In this document: one piece after another, positions 44,067 to 52,233 of the stretch
How positions within the stretch are numbered: position 1 is the stretch's first letter
How the letters are laid out: every line of letters begins with the position of its first letter
Origin: Reinekea sp. G2M2-21
GTDB lineage: Bacteria; Pseudomonadota; Gammaproteobacteria; Pseudomonadales; Natronospirillaceae
Direction: 5' to 3'
DNA: 64,000 bases
Assembly: GCF_015687175.1 (NCBI RefSeq)
Contig: NZ_JADPQG010000002.1
Span: 124,001 to 188,000 of the forward strand
The notes under the pieces: generated by a model
What the model was told of the DNA's origin: nothing
Seen by the model: the letters and a program-made list of their open reading frames with translations, nothing else
The model's database searches: none
Made by a program: the position numbers and the translations under genes

Positions 44067-44522
44067 TTAGTTGAAAGACCAAGTCGAAACTACGCTCGCA
44101 CCGTACGCGGTTGGTCCAAGCTCTGTTGTGGTAATAACGAATAGCCAGTCCCCTTTTTCCATCACAGTAACTTTTTCTGATTCTGAAACGGAAAATACTT
44201 GTTTTAGCTTTAGACCAAGTTCAGAACTGAAAGATGGATCTACTAGCCTTTGTAGAAATTCACGATTAAGAACACCAACTTTACCTGGCGCATCCGCAAA
44301 GAGAGTTTCAGGATAGTCCTTGAATACAGTGAATCCACTTTCTATGTCTCCAACGCTTAGCGACACGCCCGATGATTGAAATGCCTGTAATTGAGAAACC
44401 TCTGGCTCTATCTCAAACACAAATGGAAAGACGGTGAGTGATAGCGGATTCATTCGCTCTTGGTTAATCGACGCACATCCTGTCATTAATATTGTTGCCA
44501 GAACCAAACTAAGCAATTTCAT
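44067..44522 (-). CDS. hypothetical lipoprotein
   Basis: 151 residues with a lipoprotein signal (MKLLSLVLATILMTGC, lipobox MTGC). The mature part has SLTVFPFVFEIEPEVSQLQAF and SEKVTVMEKGDWLFVITTTE. No family recognised. It should be anchored in the outer or inner membrane facing the periplasm. It is monocistronic by spacing. Confidence 0.75.
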   Translation of the reverse strand: MKLLSLVLATILMTGCASINQERMNPLSLTVFPFVFEIEPEVSQLQAFQSSGVSLSVGDIESGFTVFKDYPETLFADAPGKVGVLNREFLQRLVDPSFSSELGLKLKQVFSVSESEKVTVMEKGDWLFVITTTELGPTAYGASVVSTWSFN

Positions 44523-44658
44523 TGTTATATCCCCGCTGCTAACATTTCAAGCTCAGTCCTATATTGCCAAAGCCGAGTTTCTTGCTACGTCATAAAAAAA
44601 AAGGGCGCTGGTCAGCTGTTCATAAGAGTACGATTTGTAGTTCAGCTTCATTCAGTAC

Positions 44659-44832
44659 CTAATGTCGTTGAACACCTAGCTCACCTGAAACATGGGAGCA
44701 CAGCGAGTATTTTGTCCGGCGCAGCCACTTGATAGAAGCTGCTGTTTCATGTTCTAAAGATTTGTACATATCTAAATCTTCCCAGCTATCTTCCAAAGCT
44801 TCCAGAATTGTCGAAGGTAAGATTCTACTCAT
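44659..44832 (-). CDS. small hypothetical protein, 57 aa
   Basis: A short frame starts ATG at 44832 (MSRILPSTILEALEDSWEDL) and ends at TAG at 44659. The sequence is well-mixed, with an acidic helix followed by a basic stretch (IKWLRRTKYSLCSHV), unlike random out-of-frame peptide. It begins 28 bases after the stop of the 44861 gene on the same strand, so it could be co-expressed. A T-run follows near 44600. No family recognised. Confidence 0.4.
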   Translation of the reverse strand: MSRILPSTILEALEDSWEDLDMYKSLEHETAASIKWLRRTKYSLCSHVSGELGVQRH

Positions 44833-44860
44833 AAGATAAGCTTGATCCCCTGCCTTTCGT

Positions 44861-45172
44861 TCAATTCATCAATGGCCATTTTTTAAACTCAGGCCACCTT
44901 GTAACATGAGCAATATAATCAGCAAGTTCAGAAGGTATAAAACCAGCAGGTCTCTTAGTTTCCTTTGCCAAATGTAGCCAGTCTTTTGAAAGAGTTACTT
45001 TGAGTTCATCCAGAAACCAAGTTTTAAGATCGGGATGCTCTGTTAAATGTTCAGAGAACCTCACGAAAATAAACTCTGCGTGATTGCATCCACAGGTAGA
45101 TCTTACCCACAACATGTCATATGCATTGTCTAGTGGGGTTTCCCCGTATTCTTTGGCGTACTCTATTTCCAC
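44861..45172 (-). CDS. hypothetical protein in cassette-like cluster
   Basis: 103 residues from a GTG at 45172. It begins immediately after an attC-like site. The product contains DMLWVRSTCGCNHAEFIFVR and is acidic then basic, ending with WPEFKKWPLMN. No family recognised. The low-GC composition and position suggest a captured cassette gene. Confidence 0.6.
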   Translation of the reverse strand: MEIEYAKEYGETPLDNAYDMLWVRSTCGCNHAEFIFVRFSEHLTEHPDLKTWFLDELKVTLSKDWLHLAKETKRPAGFIPSELADYIAHVTRWPEFKKWPLMN

Positions 45173-45265
45173 TAGGTATTTCTAACACCATTATTTTTCA
45201 GCGAATTTACCATTCCGAAGCCCACGCACGAAGCAAGGTTTTTGGGCTTGAACAACAATTGTTTG
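45173..45265 (-). other. attC-like recombination site 2
   Basis: Read on the minus strand it starts CTTAACAAACAATTG. It contains a stem AAGCCCA/TGGGCTT with an inner loop and extra-helical bases, and ends GGTGTTAGAA. TAAC..GTTA ends and an imperfect inner hairpin are the layout of integron attC sites. The stop codon of the preceding gene lies in the first conserved box, and the next gene starts right after the site. The 3' core differs from strict GTTRRRY at the last base. Confidence 0.45.
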
Positions 45266-45862
45266 TTAAGAGACTTGTTCTGGTGGCTCATAGCCCTTAA
45301 TCATTTTAAAGTGGTGTTTGATACACTTTCTTGACTGCAGTATATGGAAGTGATCACACCCAATTTCGTTGCAATTTTGAACGCCATCTTCGGCACCTAA
45401 CTGCAAATAAAAATAGTAATCATCATTTGAGTTGAATTTTTTAGATATCAAAGACTCAGACTTTACCCATTTAAATTTCGGTTCATCATGCGACAGGACA
45501 TCTAAAGTGTTCAAATTACTAATAAAACGAAAGTTCTTTGGTTCTCCGCTTATTAATATTTCAGAATCCGGCAAGTGCTTGAACCAATAAGAATTTTTTA
45601 CAAGAAGAAATGGATAACATGAGCCATTAGTCAGACGTGGAAGCGTCTCAGGGTATTGGTAATCCATAGGATGCCAGTGCTCGTCAAAGGAAGTAAAGCC
45701 AACAATGTGACTAAAAGTAACTACAAGATCTGACAAGACTCCATCTATGCTTTGATCTAAACCTATAGTTATAGCCAAAGCGGCACGTTTCAAATCATAA
45801 TGGATGAAGTCTGAACATTTGTTTATATCCGGTTTTGTTATAAATGATTGATAAGTTTCCAT
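45266..45862 (-). CDS. hypothetical protein in cassette-like cluster
   Basis: 198 residues. Soluble, no signal. The C-terminal region carries a Cys/His cluster (CNEIGCDHFHILQSRKCIKHHF) that could bind a metal. The N-terminal half has YDLKRAALAITIGLDQSIDG. No family recognised. It starts 4-5 bases after one attC-like site and its stop codon is inside the next, so gene plus site would be one integron-type cassette. Confidence 0.65.
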   Translation of the reverse strand: METYQSFITKPDINKCSDFIHYDLKRAALAITIGLDQSIDGVLSDLVVTFSHIVGFTSFDEHWHPMDYQYPETLPRLTNGSCYPFLLVKNSYWFKHLPDSEILISGEPKNFRFISNLNTLDVLSHDEPKFKWVKSESLISKKFNSNDDYYFYLQLGAEDGVQNCNEIGCDHFHILQSRKCIKHHFKMIKGYEPPEQVS

Positions 45863-45866
45863 AATC

Positions 45867-45934
45867 TCTTAACGCTTGCTGTAGTTGCGCGGGCTTTTTC
45901 GCGTCGACTGCTTATGTTTGTTATTTGGGTTAAA
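45867..45934 (-). other. attC-like recombination site 1
   Basis: On the minus strand it runs from TAACAAACATAAGCAG to CAGCAAGCGTTAAGA. The arms GCAGTCGACGCG and CGCGCAACTACAGC pair imperfectly with a bulged A and two mismatches around a short loop. The end AGCGTTA is like that of many attC sites. It separates two small same-strand genes. Confidence 0.5.
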
Positions 45935-45940
45935 TTAAGT

Positions 45941-46513
45941 TCACCAAAATTTCGATTTAGCCGAGTTACAGTAAGCAATCACTTGTCTTAAACCTTCTTC
46001 GCTGTGATTAAGGACTTCAATTATTGACTTTTGACCAAGTGCGGGAATAGATTCATTAAGCCATAATTCAGTTTCAGTGCAAGGTCCACGACCAATTGAA
46101 ATCAATGCACTCCTAACTTGATCTGGCAGCGTACTAAAAACAGTCTTTGTAGGTGGCACTTTTTCCAATTTACGAGTAAGTATTGAGCTGCTCAAATCAG
46201 GAAAGACTCGTCCGAGTAACTCAATGAATGATTCTTCGCTCAAATAGCATTCTACAAATTGGTTGTTGGGGCTCTCGTCAGCGCCTAAGTAAAAACGCCA
46301 CCCTTTAAATTCAGATACACCATAGTCTTCTACGCAATGCTCATCGAATTTGTGAATCCCCCAATCTAAATCACCTCCGATTCCTCCTTCGGCAAGCATT
46401 AAGCTAACAAGTACTTTATGGTTTTTAAGTTCAAAGATCCTGTTAATGCAATAGCGAGCGATATTGTCTTCCCGCTCAATGTTTAAATAGTCAACTACTA
46501 AAGGTTCGTTCAT
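45941..46513 (-). CDS. hypothetical protein, 190 aa
   Basis: Soluble acidic protein starting MNEPLVVDYLNIEREDNIAR. It includes SLMLAEGGIGGDLDWGIHKF and KGWRFYLGADESPNNQF, followed by a helical C-terminal region. No family recognised. It is followed directly by attC-like site 1. No attC-like site or integrase is visible upstream. Confidence 0.65.
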   Translation of the reverse strand: MNEPLVVDYLNIEREDNIARYCINRIFELKNHKVLVSLMLAEGGIGGDLDWGIHKFDEHCVEDYGVSEFKGWRFYLGADESPNNQFVECYLSEESFIELLGRVFPDLSSSILTRKLEKVPPTKTVFSTLPDQVRSALISIGRGPCTETELWLNESIPALGQKSIIEVLNHSEEGLRQVIAYCNSAKSKFW

Positions 46514-46656
46514 GTTGGATACTTCAAATGACAGTTTCTTATGCCGCTACAGTGGTTTTTTCCGGTGCCGTATAATCAGGATAGGTTTCTGTTCACATTC
46601 GGCTCAATGTCAGTCATATTCAGCGGTGCAGACACTATTGTCAATCTGGTCACCCT

Positions 46657-46678
46657 AAAAACCGCATGAGCGGTTTTA
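46657..46678 (-). terminator. strong symmetric hairpin, probable terminator
   Basis: AAAACCGC-ATGA-GCGGTTTT is a perfect 8-bp stem with flanking T-runs on both strands. It lies downstream of the RadC-like gene on the minus strand and upstream of the 45941 gene, so it probably ends the RadC-like transcript. Confidence 0.65.
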
Positions 46679-46924
46679 ACATCAATATTTGTGCGTCTGA
46701 AACGCCCTATTCATGGGGGCTAGCCTAATAAGCGGGAAATGGATATTCCGTTAGTTCCCGAGTTTTGCGGCGCGTGCATAAGTATTCAGGAGATTTCCGG
46801 AAAATGCAGCGTAAAGGCTTTTTTAGCGGGATTGAAGCTTTTTTCAAAATGAATAAGCAACGTTTACCCATAATTGGGGTGACGGTGCGTATCATGAGGT
46901 GGTTGCGGTGGTGGTTATGCATTT

Positions 46925-47115
46925 TGGGCTAAAGCCGCGATCTACATATTTAGTGCCCCTTCGACTGCTTCGCGCTCTGTGCGAACGAATGGGGCTTATG
47001 GTTTCGCGTCTCTGCGTTGCGAAGCCGGATTCAGCGTAGACATTTTAATTTGTCGGCCTAAAGTCCGATCTTCAAAGATATCGCCTCTCCGCGTTGCTCA
47101 GAAGGCTCCTACAAA
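46925..47115. repeat. REP-like extragenic sequences
   Basis: Read on the minus strand this gap carries GTAGGAGCCTTCTGAGCAAC, GATCGGACTTTAGGCCGAC and TAGATCGCGGCTTTAGCCC, each with small inverted repeats. The style matches REP elements of gammaproteobacteria. No second copy occurs in the window, so the family call is tentative. The open frames here (46725-46922, 46979-47167) are not credible genes. Confidence 0.35.
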
Positions 47116-47120
47116 AAAGA

Positions 47121-47597
47121 TTACACCAAACCGAGTCTGGCGAGTGAGGTGGTGTTCATTCGGTTAGAATTAGAGTCGGCTTTGGTGATGAGGAAGAAGT
47201 CGTCCAGCCAGATCGAGTATTCCAGTAGTCGGTCTTTTATTCGTGTGGCTTCCAGCAAATGTTTGTCTTTTATCGATAAGCTTCCCTTTGGGTTGTGGTG
47301 AATCAATATTAAACGCGTAGCGTTGGCTTGAATGATGTGGCTGATGAGTAAGTTAGTGGTGAGTTCTTTCAGGGAGAATTTCCCGTTGAGGATGGGTCTA
47401 CTTTCTAATAATACACTACGGGTGCTGAGCATGAGTGCGTGTATGGCTTCGTGTTTTAAATGTATGAACGTATTGGCGATGTATAGCTCGGCACGGGCGA
47501 TGCTGTCCAGTAAAACCGGGTTAGGTTTTTCCAGTTCACGTTGATGGGCGTGGGTGAAAAGCAGTTCGTCGTCTATGTTGGTGATTTTTTTGTACAT
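47121..47597 (-). CDS. RadC-like JAB-domain protein with degenerate metal motif
   Basis: 158 residues. RAELYIANTFIHLKHEAIHALML matches the RadC/JAB core. The catalytic HNHPSGD...SxxD motif reads IHHNPKGSLSIKDKH, so the second metal His is Asn and the spacing to Ser/Asp is altered. The sequence then follows RadC again (LLEATRIKDRLLEYSIWLDDFFLI). Mobile islands often carry short RadC-like genes. It probably no longer binds zinc. Upstream, on the same strand, lies a 112-aa gene; a perfect hairpin separates the two. Confidence 0.75.
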   Translation of the reverse strand: MYKKITNIDDELLFTHAHQRELEKPNPVLLDSIARAELYIANTFIHLKHEAIHALMLSTRSVLLESRPILNGKFSLKELTTNLLISHIIQANATRLILIHHNPKGSLSIKDKHLLEATRIKDRLLEYSIWLDDFFLITKADSNSNRMNTTSLARLGLV

Positions 47598-47646
47598 GGT
47601 TTGTCTCGCTTTTTAAATTCGTTATCTGTTTTTAAGCATCAGAAAC

Positions 47647-47668
47647 CTTGCCTGCGTGCGCAGGCAAG
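47647..47668 (-). terminator. perfect 22-bp palindrome between the 112-aa gene and the RadC-like gene
   Basis: CTTGCCTGCG and CGCAGGCAAG are exact inverses with a 2-base centre. Only a weak T-rich run (GGTTTCT) follows on the minus strand, so it could attenuate instead of fully terminating, or be a protein-binding site. Confidence 0.45.
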
Positions 47669-47712
47669 ATGTGCGGCTAAGCAATGTGTTCTGTGTTTTC
47701 TACTGCGTGAGT

Positions 47713-48051
47713 TCAGCGTTTGTTGTTACTTCGGTACTGCTTTAACAGTTGCTGATAACTCATGTATTTCACGGAACACGGCTTTAGCCGCATCGAATTT
47801 GGAAAAGCTCCGGTGTACAACGCAAGGGCTATACGAAAACGCCACCTATGTAGCGCGTGTAAGTACGCGGGGTCGGTTTCTATCTGTGGGTTTCGGTGCC
47901 GGTTGGCCATTGCTTGTTTTATTGCGGGGTCACAAGGGTTTTTCACTTCAACGGGGTGTTGAAGGTCGCTTTTAGTTGCGCTTAGTTTCCCTTGCGGGGA
48001 GATTTTTTCTTGGAACGAGCGGTGCTCTAGCTTACCATTGAACTTAGCCAT
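47713..48051 (-). CDS. hypothetical basic protein upstream of the RadC-like gene
   Basis: 112 residues, strongly basic. It begins MAKFNGKLEHRSFQEKIS and includes VKNPCDPAIKQAMANRHRN and LHRWRFRIALALYTGAF. AGGT lies before the ATG. A structured leader hairpin lies 30-65 bases upstream. Possibly a DNA-binding accessory of a mobile island, by composition and neighbour only. No family recognised. Confidence 0.5.
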   Translation of the reverse strand: MAKFNGKLEHRSFQEKISPQGKLSATKSDLQHPVEVKNPCDPAIKQAMANRHRNPQIETDPAYLHALHRWRFRIALALYTGAFPNSMRLKPCSVKYMSYQQLLKQYRSNNKR

Positions 48052-48081
48052 AATTGATACCTACTATATCGGTTGTGGTTA

Positions 48082-48115
48082 GCTGCCCTTGAGTGCGTCA
48101 ACACTCTTGGGTAGC
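48082..48115 (-). promoter_or_regulatory. structured leader of the 48051 gene
   Basis: On the minus strand GCTACCC-AA-GAGTG pairs with CACTC-AA-GGGCAGC around a 6-base loop: 5+3+3 pairs with a symmetric internal loop and one mismatch. It sits in the 5' leader, 30 bases before the start codon. There is no T-run. Confidence 0.45.
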
Positions 48116-48394
48116 GCTTAGTTTTCGCTACTTTCTTTCCGTTATTTGCCTCCTGAATTTTCTTAAAAACCAACCTGTATAAAACACTGGGTGATGAATG
48201 AACACAATTTATTTTTTGTGTGAGGTGAGGTTATTGTGATGGATGTCTAAAAAAATTTGGTTTGTTCAATGAGGAGGTGGGATTTTTTCAGTGTCTTGTT
48301 AAAAGTTTTCAGCCTTGGTGACTCAAACCTTTTGCTGGTTTTAGTTTTGTGGTGTTTGGTTCATTCGAGAAATGGTTTAGTTGGGAGGCTTTTT

Positions 48395-48925
48395 TTCGTC
48401 AAGGGTCAAACCGGTCCGACGATTCGGGCTTGGCCCTTAACAATCCCAGCCGCCGCCACAAACGACTGTTCACTCTTCTCAATTCCGTCTTCGACAGGTC
48501 GTTCGCGACGGCCACCGAAACGTCGGACCGCCATGGCCGGCTCACTTGTTCAAGCATCCCTGCTTGAACAATCTATGAGACGCGAATTGATTCGCGTGGT
48601 TGTTTGAAAGGCGGTGAAACAACGGCATGAGTCACTCTCTCGACAGCCAGTTAAACCGTCAGTTCCTGTCGCTATATTTTGACCCACCTAAATACATTCC
48701 ATTGCCGACATCGGCGTAAATAACCGCTCCGTCGCATCTGCTTTGGCTGACTTAATTGGCACGTCGCAATGGATACAAGGGCATGGATGCCCTTGGAAGC
48801 GCCGCGCGTGCAGGGACGCACGCTCAAGCGACCGTTCGAGGAAAGTGACAATTAAGGAAGATCACCAAAGCGGGCGACAAAGGGGGGTGTAAGGGGGTCT
48901 CCCCTTGGAAAAGAAATACTTCCAA
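48395..48925 (-). repeat. dispersed repeat family, copy C (first of tandem array)
   Basis: Reverse orientation. Block 2 (48395-48605) is complete with the CAAGCATCCCTGCTTG hairpin and CCGCCGCCACAAACGACTG. Block 1 (48705-48925) has CGTAAATAACCGCTCCGTCG, AAGGGCATGGATGCCCTT and GCGTGCAGGGACGCACGC. Frames inside (48257-48607 and others) are not credible genes. Confidence 0.85.
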
Positions 48926-49079
48926 GCGAAGTTTTGGTGAAAAATGGAACCATAATCTTCGGAAAGGATTTAGTACTTGAAGTAAAAAATCTCAGTGAAA
49001 CTACTTCACGCAGCATTGATGCAAATTCCATTGAACACGCTTAAGTACGTGATATTCGGACCTGCCCTCTTGGAAAAGA

Positions 49080-49480
49080 AAAACTGAACTATTTCCCAGC
49101 ACAAACGCCAAAAAAAAGGTCCAAAAAAGACATCGCGACCGCCCTCGTGCCTCGGTTGTTCGCTACTACCAAACGAATAAATCTCCACTTTCGATATCGG
49201 CGTAAATAACCGCTCCGTCGCATCTGCTTTGGCTGAATTAATTGGCACGTCGCAACGGATACAAGGGCATGGATGCCCTAGTAAGCGCCGCGCGTGCAGG
49301 GACGCACGCTCAAGCGACCGTTCGAACGAAGTGGCAATTAATGAAGAACGCCAAAGCGGGCGACAACAGGGGGGTTAAAATCGATTAAAAGCGAAGCCCC
49401 AATGGGCTTCGATTCGATTTTAACGACTTCACCTCTGGTGAAGGCCGGATCAAGGGGATCGCCCCTTGGAAATAAAAAAC
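49080..49480 (-). repeat. dispersed repeat family, copy D (tandem array)
   Basis: Reverse block 1 preceded by a third block (49080-49195) with CGACCGCCCTCGTGCCTCGG. The G/C-rich end is split by a ~75-bp palindromic insert (49376-49450). The GGCGTAAATAACCGC anchor is at about 49199, about 487 bases from copy C's and 403 before copy E's. No block 2 is present. Confidence 0.85.
49376..49450. repeat. 75-bp palindromic insert within copy D
   Basis: TTAAAATCG...CGATTTTAA encloses CGAAGCCC-CAAT-GGGCTTCG, and a second hairpin CTTCACC-TCT-GGTGAAG follows. The same insert is at 49780-49854 in copy E. Copies A, B, C and H lack it at the same place, so it is an insertion duplicated with the unit. Confidence 0.75.
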
Positions 49481-49910
49481 TGAACTGCATGCCAGCACAA
49501 ATATAAATTATCTGCATCGAGTGCAAAAAAGATATCGCGAACGCCCTCGTGCCTCGGTTGGTCGCTTCTACAAAACGATTAAATCTCCACTTTCGATTTC
49601 GGCGTAAATAACCGCTCCGTCGCATCTGCTTTGGCTGAATTAATTGGCACGTCGCAACGGATACAAGGGCATGGATGCCCTTGGAAGCACCGCGCGTGCA
49701 GGGACGCATGCTCAAGCGACCGTTCGAAGAAAGTGACAATCAAAAGAAGACCACCAAAACGGGCGACAAAAGGGGGGTTAAAATCGATTAAAAGCGAAGC
49801 CCCAATGGGCTTCGATTCGATTTTAACGACTTCACCTCTGGTGAAGGCCGGATCAAGGGGATCGCCCCTTGGAAAGAAAAAACTGAACTGTATGCCAGCA
49901 CAAATATAAA
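49481..49910 (-). repeat. dispersed repeat family, copy E (tandem array)
   Basis: Near repeat of copy D, offset by about 403 bases, including the third block (CGAACGCCCTCGTGCCTCGG), the reverse block 1 and the palindromic insert at 49780-49854. It ends at GGATCGCCCCTTGGAAAG. After it a ragged ~100 bases lead to the broken SAH-hydrolase-like gene. Confidence 0.85.
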
Positions 49911-50009
49911 AACCGATCCGTCACAAAAGATTTAAGGGCACGGATGCTTTTGGAAGCGATGCCAGAAAGGCCTAAACTGCGCCAAACTTAACCTATTGGT
50001 CAGGTAATT

Positions 50010-50520
50010 ATGTCTCATGTTTCCAGCTCATTTCTCCAGCAATTAAATTGGGTGCAAAACCAGATGCCACGTACCCGGAATGCCCTTACACCGCGTTCCG
50101 GGCGTTGCCGAAAACCCCGATTGCCATCTGCACTCACCTCGACATTAAAATGATTCCGGTTTTCGAAGGTTTGCTGAACGCCGGTTGTGAACTGTTCATA
50201 ACCACATGCGATCCAAATACCGTACGCGACGAGGTGGTCGCCTATCTGGTCAGCAAGGGCGCAGAAGCGGACGCTTGGCATGGCATGTCGGAAGCGCAAT
50301 GTCGCGCGTCGCTGCCGCTCGCGCCTTGGAATGCGGAGGTGCTTATGAGGGGCCAGAATGCCAGGGTTCTGAGTGGTCACCACAATCACACGGGCATCGT
50401 GGTGCTGCCCTTCCCGGACTTTTAGGCGGTTCATGGCTGGCACGAGTCCGCCGCCTATCAGGCGCTGGTGCCATTGCGGCAGGAAGCGGCGGATGTGGAC
50501 CTGATCAGCTACGAATCAGA
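50010..50520 (+). pseudogene. broken adenosylhomocysteinase-like gene
   Basis: An ATG at 50010 starts SSSFLQQLNWVQNQMPRTR in one frame. After a shift near 50080-50110 the other frame reads PKTPIAICTHLDIKMIPVFE, then GLLNAGCELFITTCDPNTVR and DEVVAYLVSKGAEADAWHGM, which resembles the N-terminal substrate domain of SAH-hydrolase-like proteins. It stops at 50425. A third frame continues WHESAAYQALVPLRQEAADV to 50533, unlike that family. The gene lacks its NAD-binding part and is frameshifted, so it is dead. It marks the left edge of the pectin island. Confidence 0.6.
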
Positions 50521-50581
50521 CGTCGGCTCGTGAACCCCAGCCATTGAATCCCTGTCTTCATTGGTGTCGCCCGGAAAACCG

Positions 50582-52021
50582 TTAGTGCGCGATCAACCGG
50601 AACTGCTGATTGGCGCTTAAAGGCGTACACTCCCACTGAATCAATTTTGCTCCATTGGCGCCCGAGCGCCCTGATATATCCATGCAAAGCTCGCTGCGCC
50701 GGTTAACAATACGCCATTTCCCAGCGCCAGCATTCTGAAAACGGAATTGCTGGTTGGCACCGCCCCAGTAGTCCCAGTTCAGGATCCTGGCGCCGTTATC
50801 CAAGGACTGGTCTTCTACATCCAGAACCTTCCCGGGCGTGCGCTCCGCGGAGAGTGTGTGCCATTGGCCATCCACCGGTGTGATGGTGAAGACCTGACAA
50901 TCGTTATCAAGCCAGTCCCATTGACCGATTTCGCTGCCGTTTTGGGTCGAGCACTGTTGCAGGTCCAGCGTTTTCCCGCTGTGTACAGGGACAATTCGGT
51001 AACGGCCTTCAATGAGGTTGCTGTCACTGCCGCTCGGTGGTGTTCCTATGGGGTCGCAGCCATTCACATGGATACTGGACGAATCGGTTCGAACCAACTG
51101 ACAATTGGGCCGGCCGTCGGCAACACGGCCACCCAGAATGTGGGTGTCCGTTGCGTCCTCCAGCAAAATACCCTGAGCGGAAGAACTCTCGATATCAACA
51201 GAACCAATGGTGGTGCCATGACTGCCGCTGACGCTGAAAACGCCTCGCCCGGAATTCCGCGAGTAAACGCTGCGCACAGACACGTTAGGGCCATTATTAT
51301 TGGCTACGCGGAAACTGGCATAGCCGCCGCCGGTGTCGTTATTCAGGCCCACCACATGGCCTACGGTTCCATTCCGGGAATTATTCAGCAACACGCCGGA
51401 TCCTCCGGAATCGACTACGGTTACGTCACCAATGGTAAAGCCGTCCACACCATAGGTTTCCAGGCCGTGTCCGTTGGCACCTTTAATATGGATAGTGCCC
51501 TGCACCGTCAGATTTTTGGCTAGCCCGGTGGAGTCATCCACCCGGATGCCTAGGCCCACTGATCTGTGGCGAGTCAGGTCCATGGTAATGTCTTCAAGGA
51601 CCACATCCGAACAGCCTCGAAACCAGAGGCCGTATCGTGGGGCGCCGGTCACATGCAGGTTGCGCACCGTAATATTGTTTCGATTATCGCAGTAGATCGG
51701 CACAACGAACTCGCCCCCTTCCACTATCACGCGGTGACCGTGGAAATCCAGTGTCTGATCGGTTCGAGGCCGTATCGCGTGCAGTCGGCCGGTATCGAGC
51801 CCGCTAGCACCGGAATTGCGCACATTAATCGTGCCCGCGCCCATGCTATTGGCCGCCGCGTTTACTGCATCAAAGAACTGGTCGCCTTGGTATACGGTGT
51901 TCCCATCCACGCGGGACCACCAGCTGCCATCGTTCTGACGAGTCACTTCAGCATCTGCCATCACCAGGCCGTGCCAGAGCAGCAGAAAACAGGCAACGGT
52001 AATTTTTGTTTTGGAATCCAT
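50582..52021 (-). CDS. secreted right-handed beta-helix protein with C-terminal ricin-type lectin
   Basis: 479 residues from the ATG at 52021 (GGGAG upstream); the frame from 52063 precedes the signal. Signal peptide DSKTKITVACFLLLWHGLVMA. Residues ~60-330 form a pectate-lyase-like beta-helix with repeating rungs (NNITVRNLHVTGAPRYGLWF, DGFTIGDVTVVDSGGSGVLL). Residues ~345-479 form a ricin-type beta-trefoil with SGKTLDLQQCSTQNGS, GKVLDVEDQSLDNGA and QQFRLIAH. It probably acts on or binds plant or algal polysaccharide. It is divergent from the pectate lyase gene, sharing a ~210-bp promoter region. Confidence 0.88.
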   Translation of the reverse strand: MDSKTKITVACFLLLWHGLVMADAEVTRQNDGSWWSRVDGNTVYQGDQFFDAVNAAANSMGAGTINVRNSGASGLDTGRLHAIRPRTDQTLDFHGHRVIVEGGEFVVPIYCDNRNNITVRNLHVTGAPRYGLWFRGCSDVVLEDITMDLTRHRSVGLGIRVDDSTGLAKNLTVQGTIHIKGANGHGLETYGVDGFTIGDVTVVDSGGSGVLLNNSRNGTVGHVVGLNNDTGGGYASFRVANNNGPNVSVRSVYSRNSGRGVFSVSGSHGTTIGSVDIESSSAQGILLEDATDTHILGGRVADGRPNCQLVRTDSSSIHVNGCDPIGTPPSGSDSNLIEGRYRIVPVHSGKTLDLQQCSTQNGSEIGQWDWLDNDCQVFTITPVDGQWHTLSAERTPGKVLDVEDQSLDNGARILNWDYWGGANQQFRFQNAGAGKWRIVNRRSELCMDISGRSGANGAKLIQWECTPLSANQQFRLIAH

Positions 52022-52233
52022 CGGATAACTCCCTTTAAAACTGCGTGACGACAGGTTTGACATAACTGACGGCGTTTATAAAGACCTTCACCGGGCCTTC
52101 GGCGGGCGTTGCGTGTTCTGTCACAGTTTTAAATGCACAAATGACCGATTGACCGATTCAATGAGCAGGAGCTGGGGATAGACTGGCCAAGGAAAGTTGA
52201 CCATTTGTTTCTCATTGAAAAAGGACATTCCCG

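Noticed and set aside
44580-44640. Terminator near the T-run after the 57-codon frame
   Set aside because: A T-run is present on the minus strand but no stem longer than four pairs precedes it.
46725-46922. 65-codon basic minus-strand frame
   Set aside because: Very high Arg/Lys/Cys content with no start signal, in a REP-like gap; probably spurious.
46979-47167. 62-codon plus-strand frame
   Set aside because: Overlaps the RadC-like gene end and REP-like DNA; no start signal.
48173-48192. Possible LexA box (CTGTATAAAACACTGG) upstream of the 48051 gene
   Set aside because: Only one half matches CTGT...ACAG; more likely part of a -10 region.
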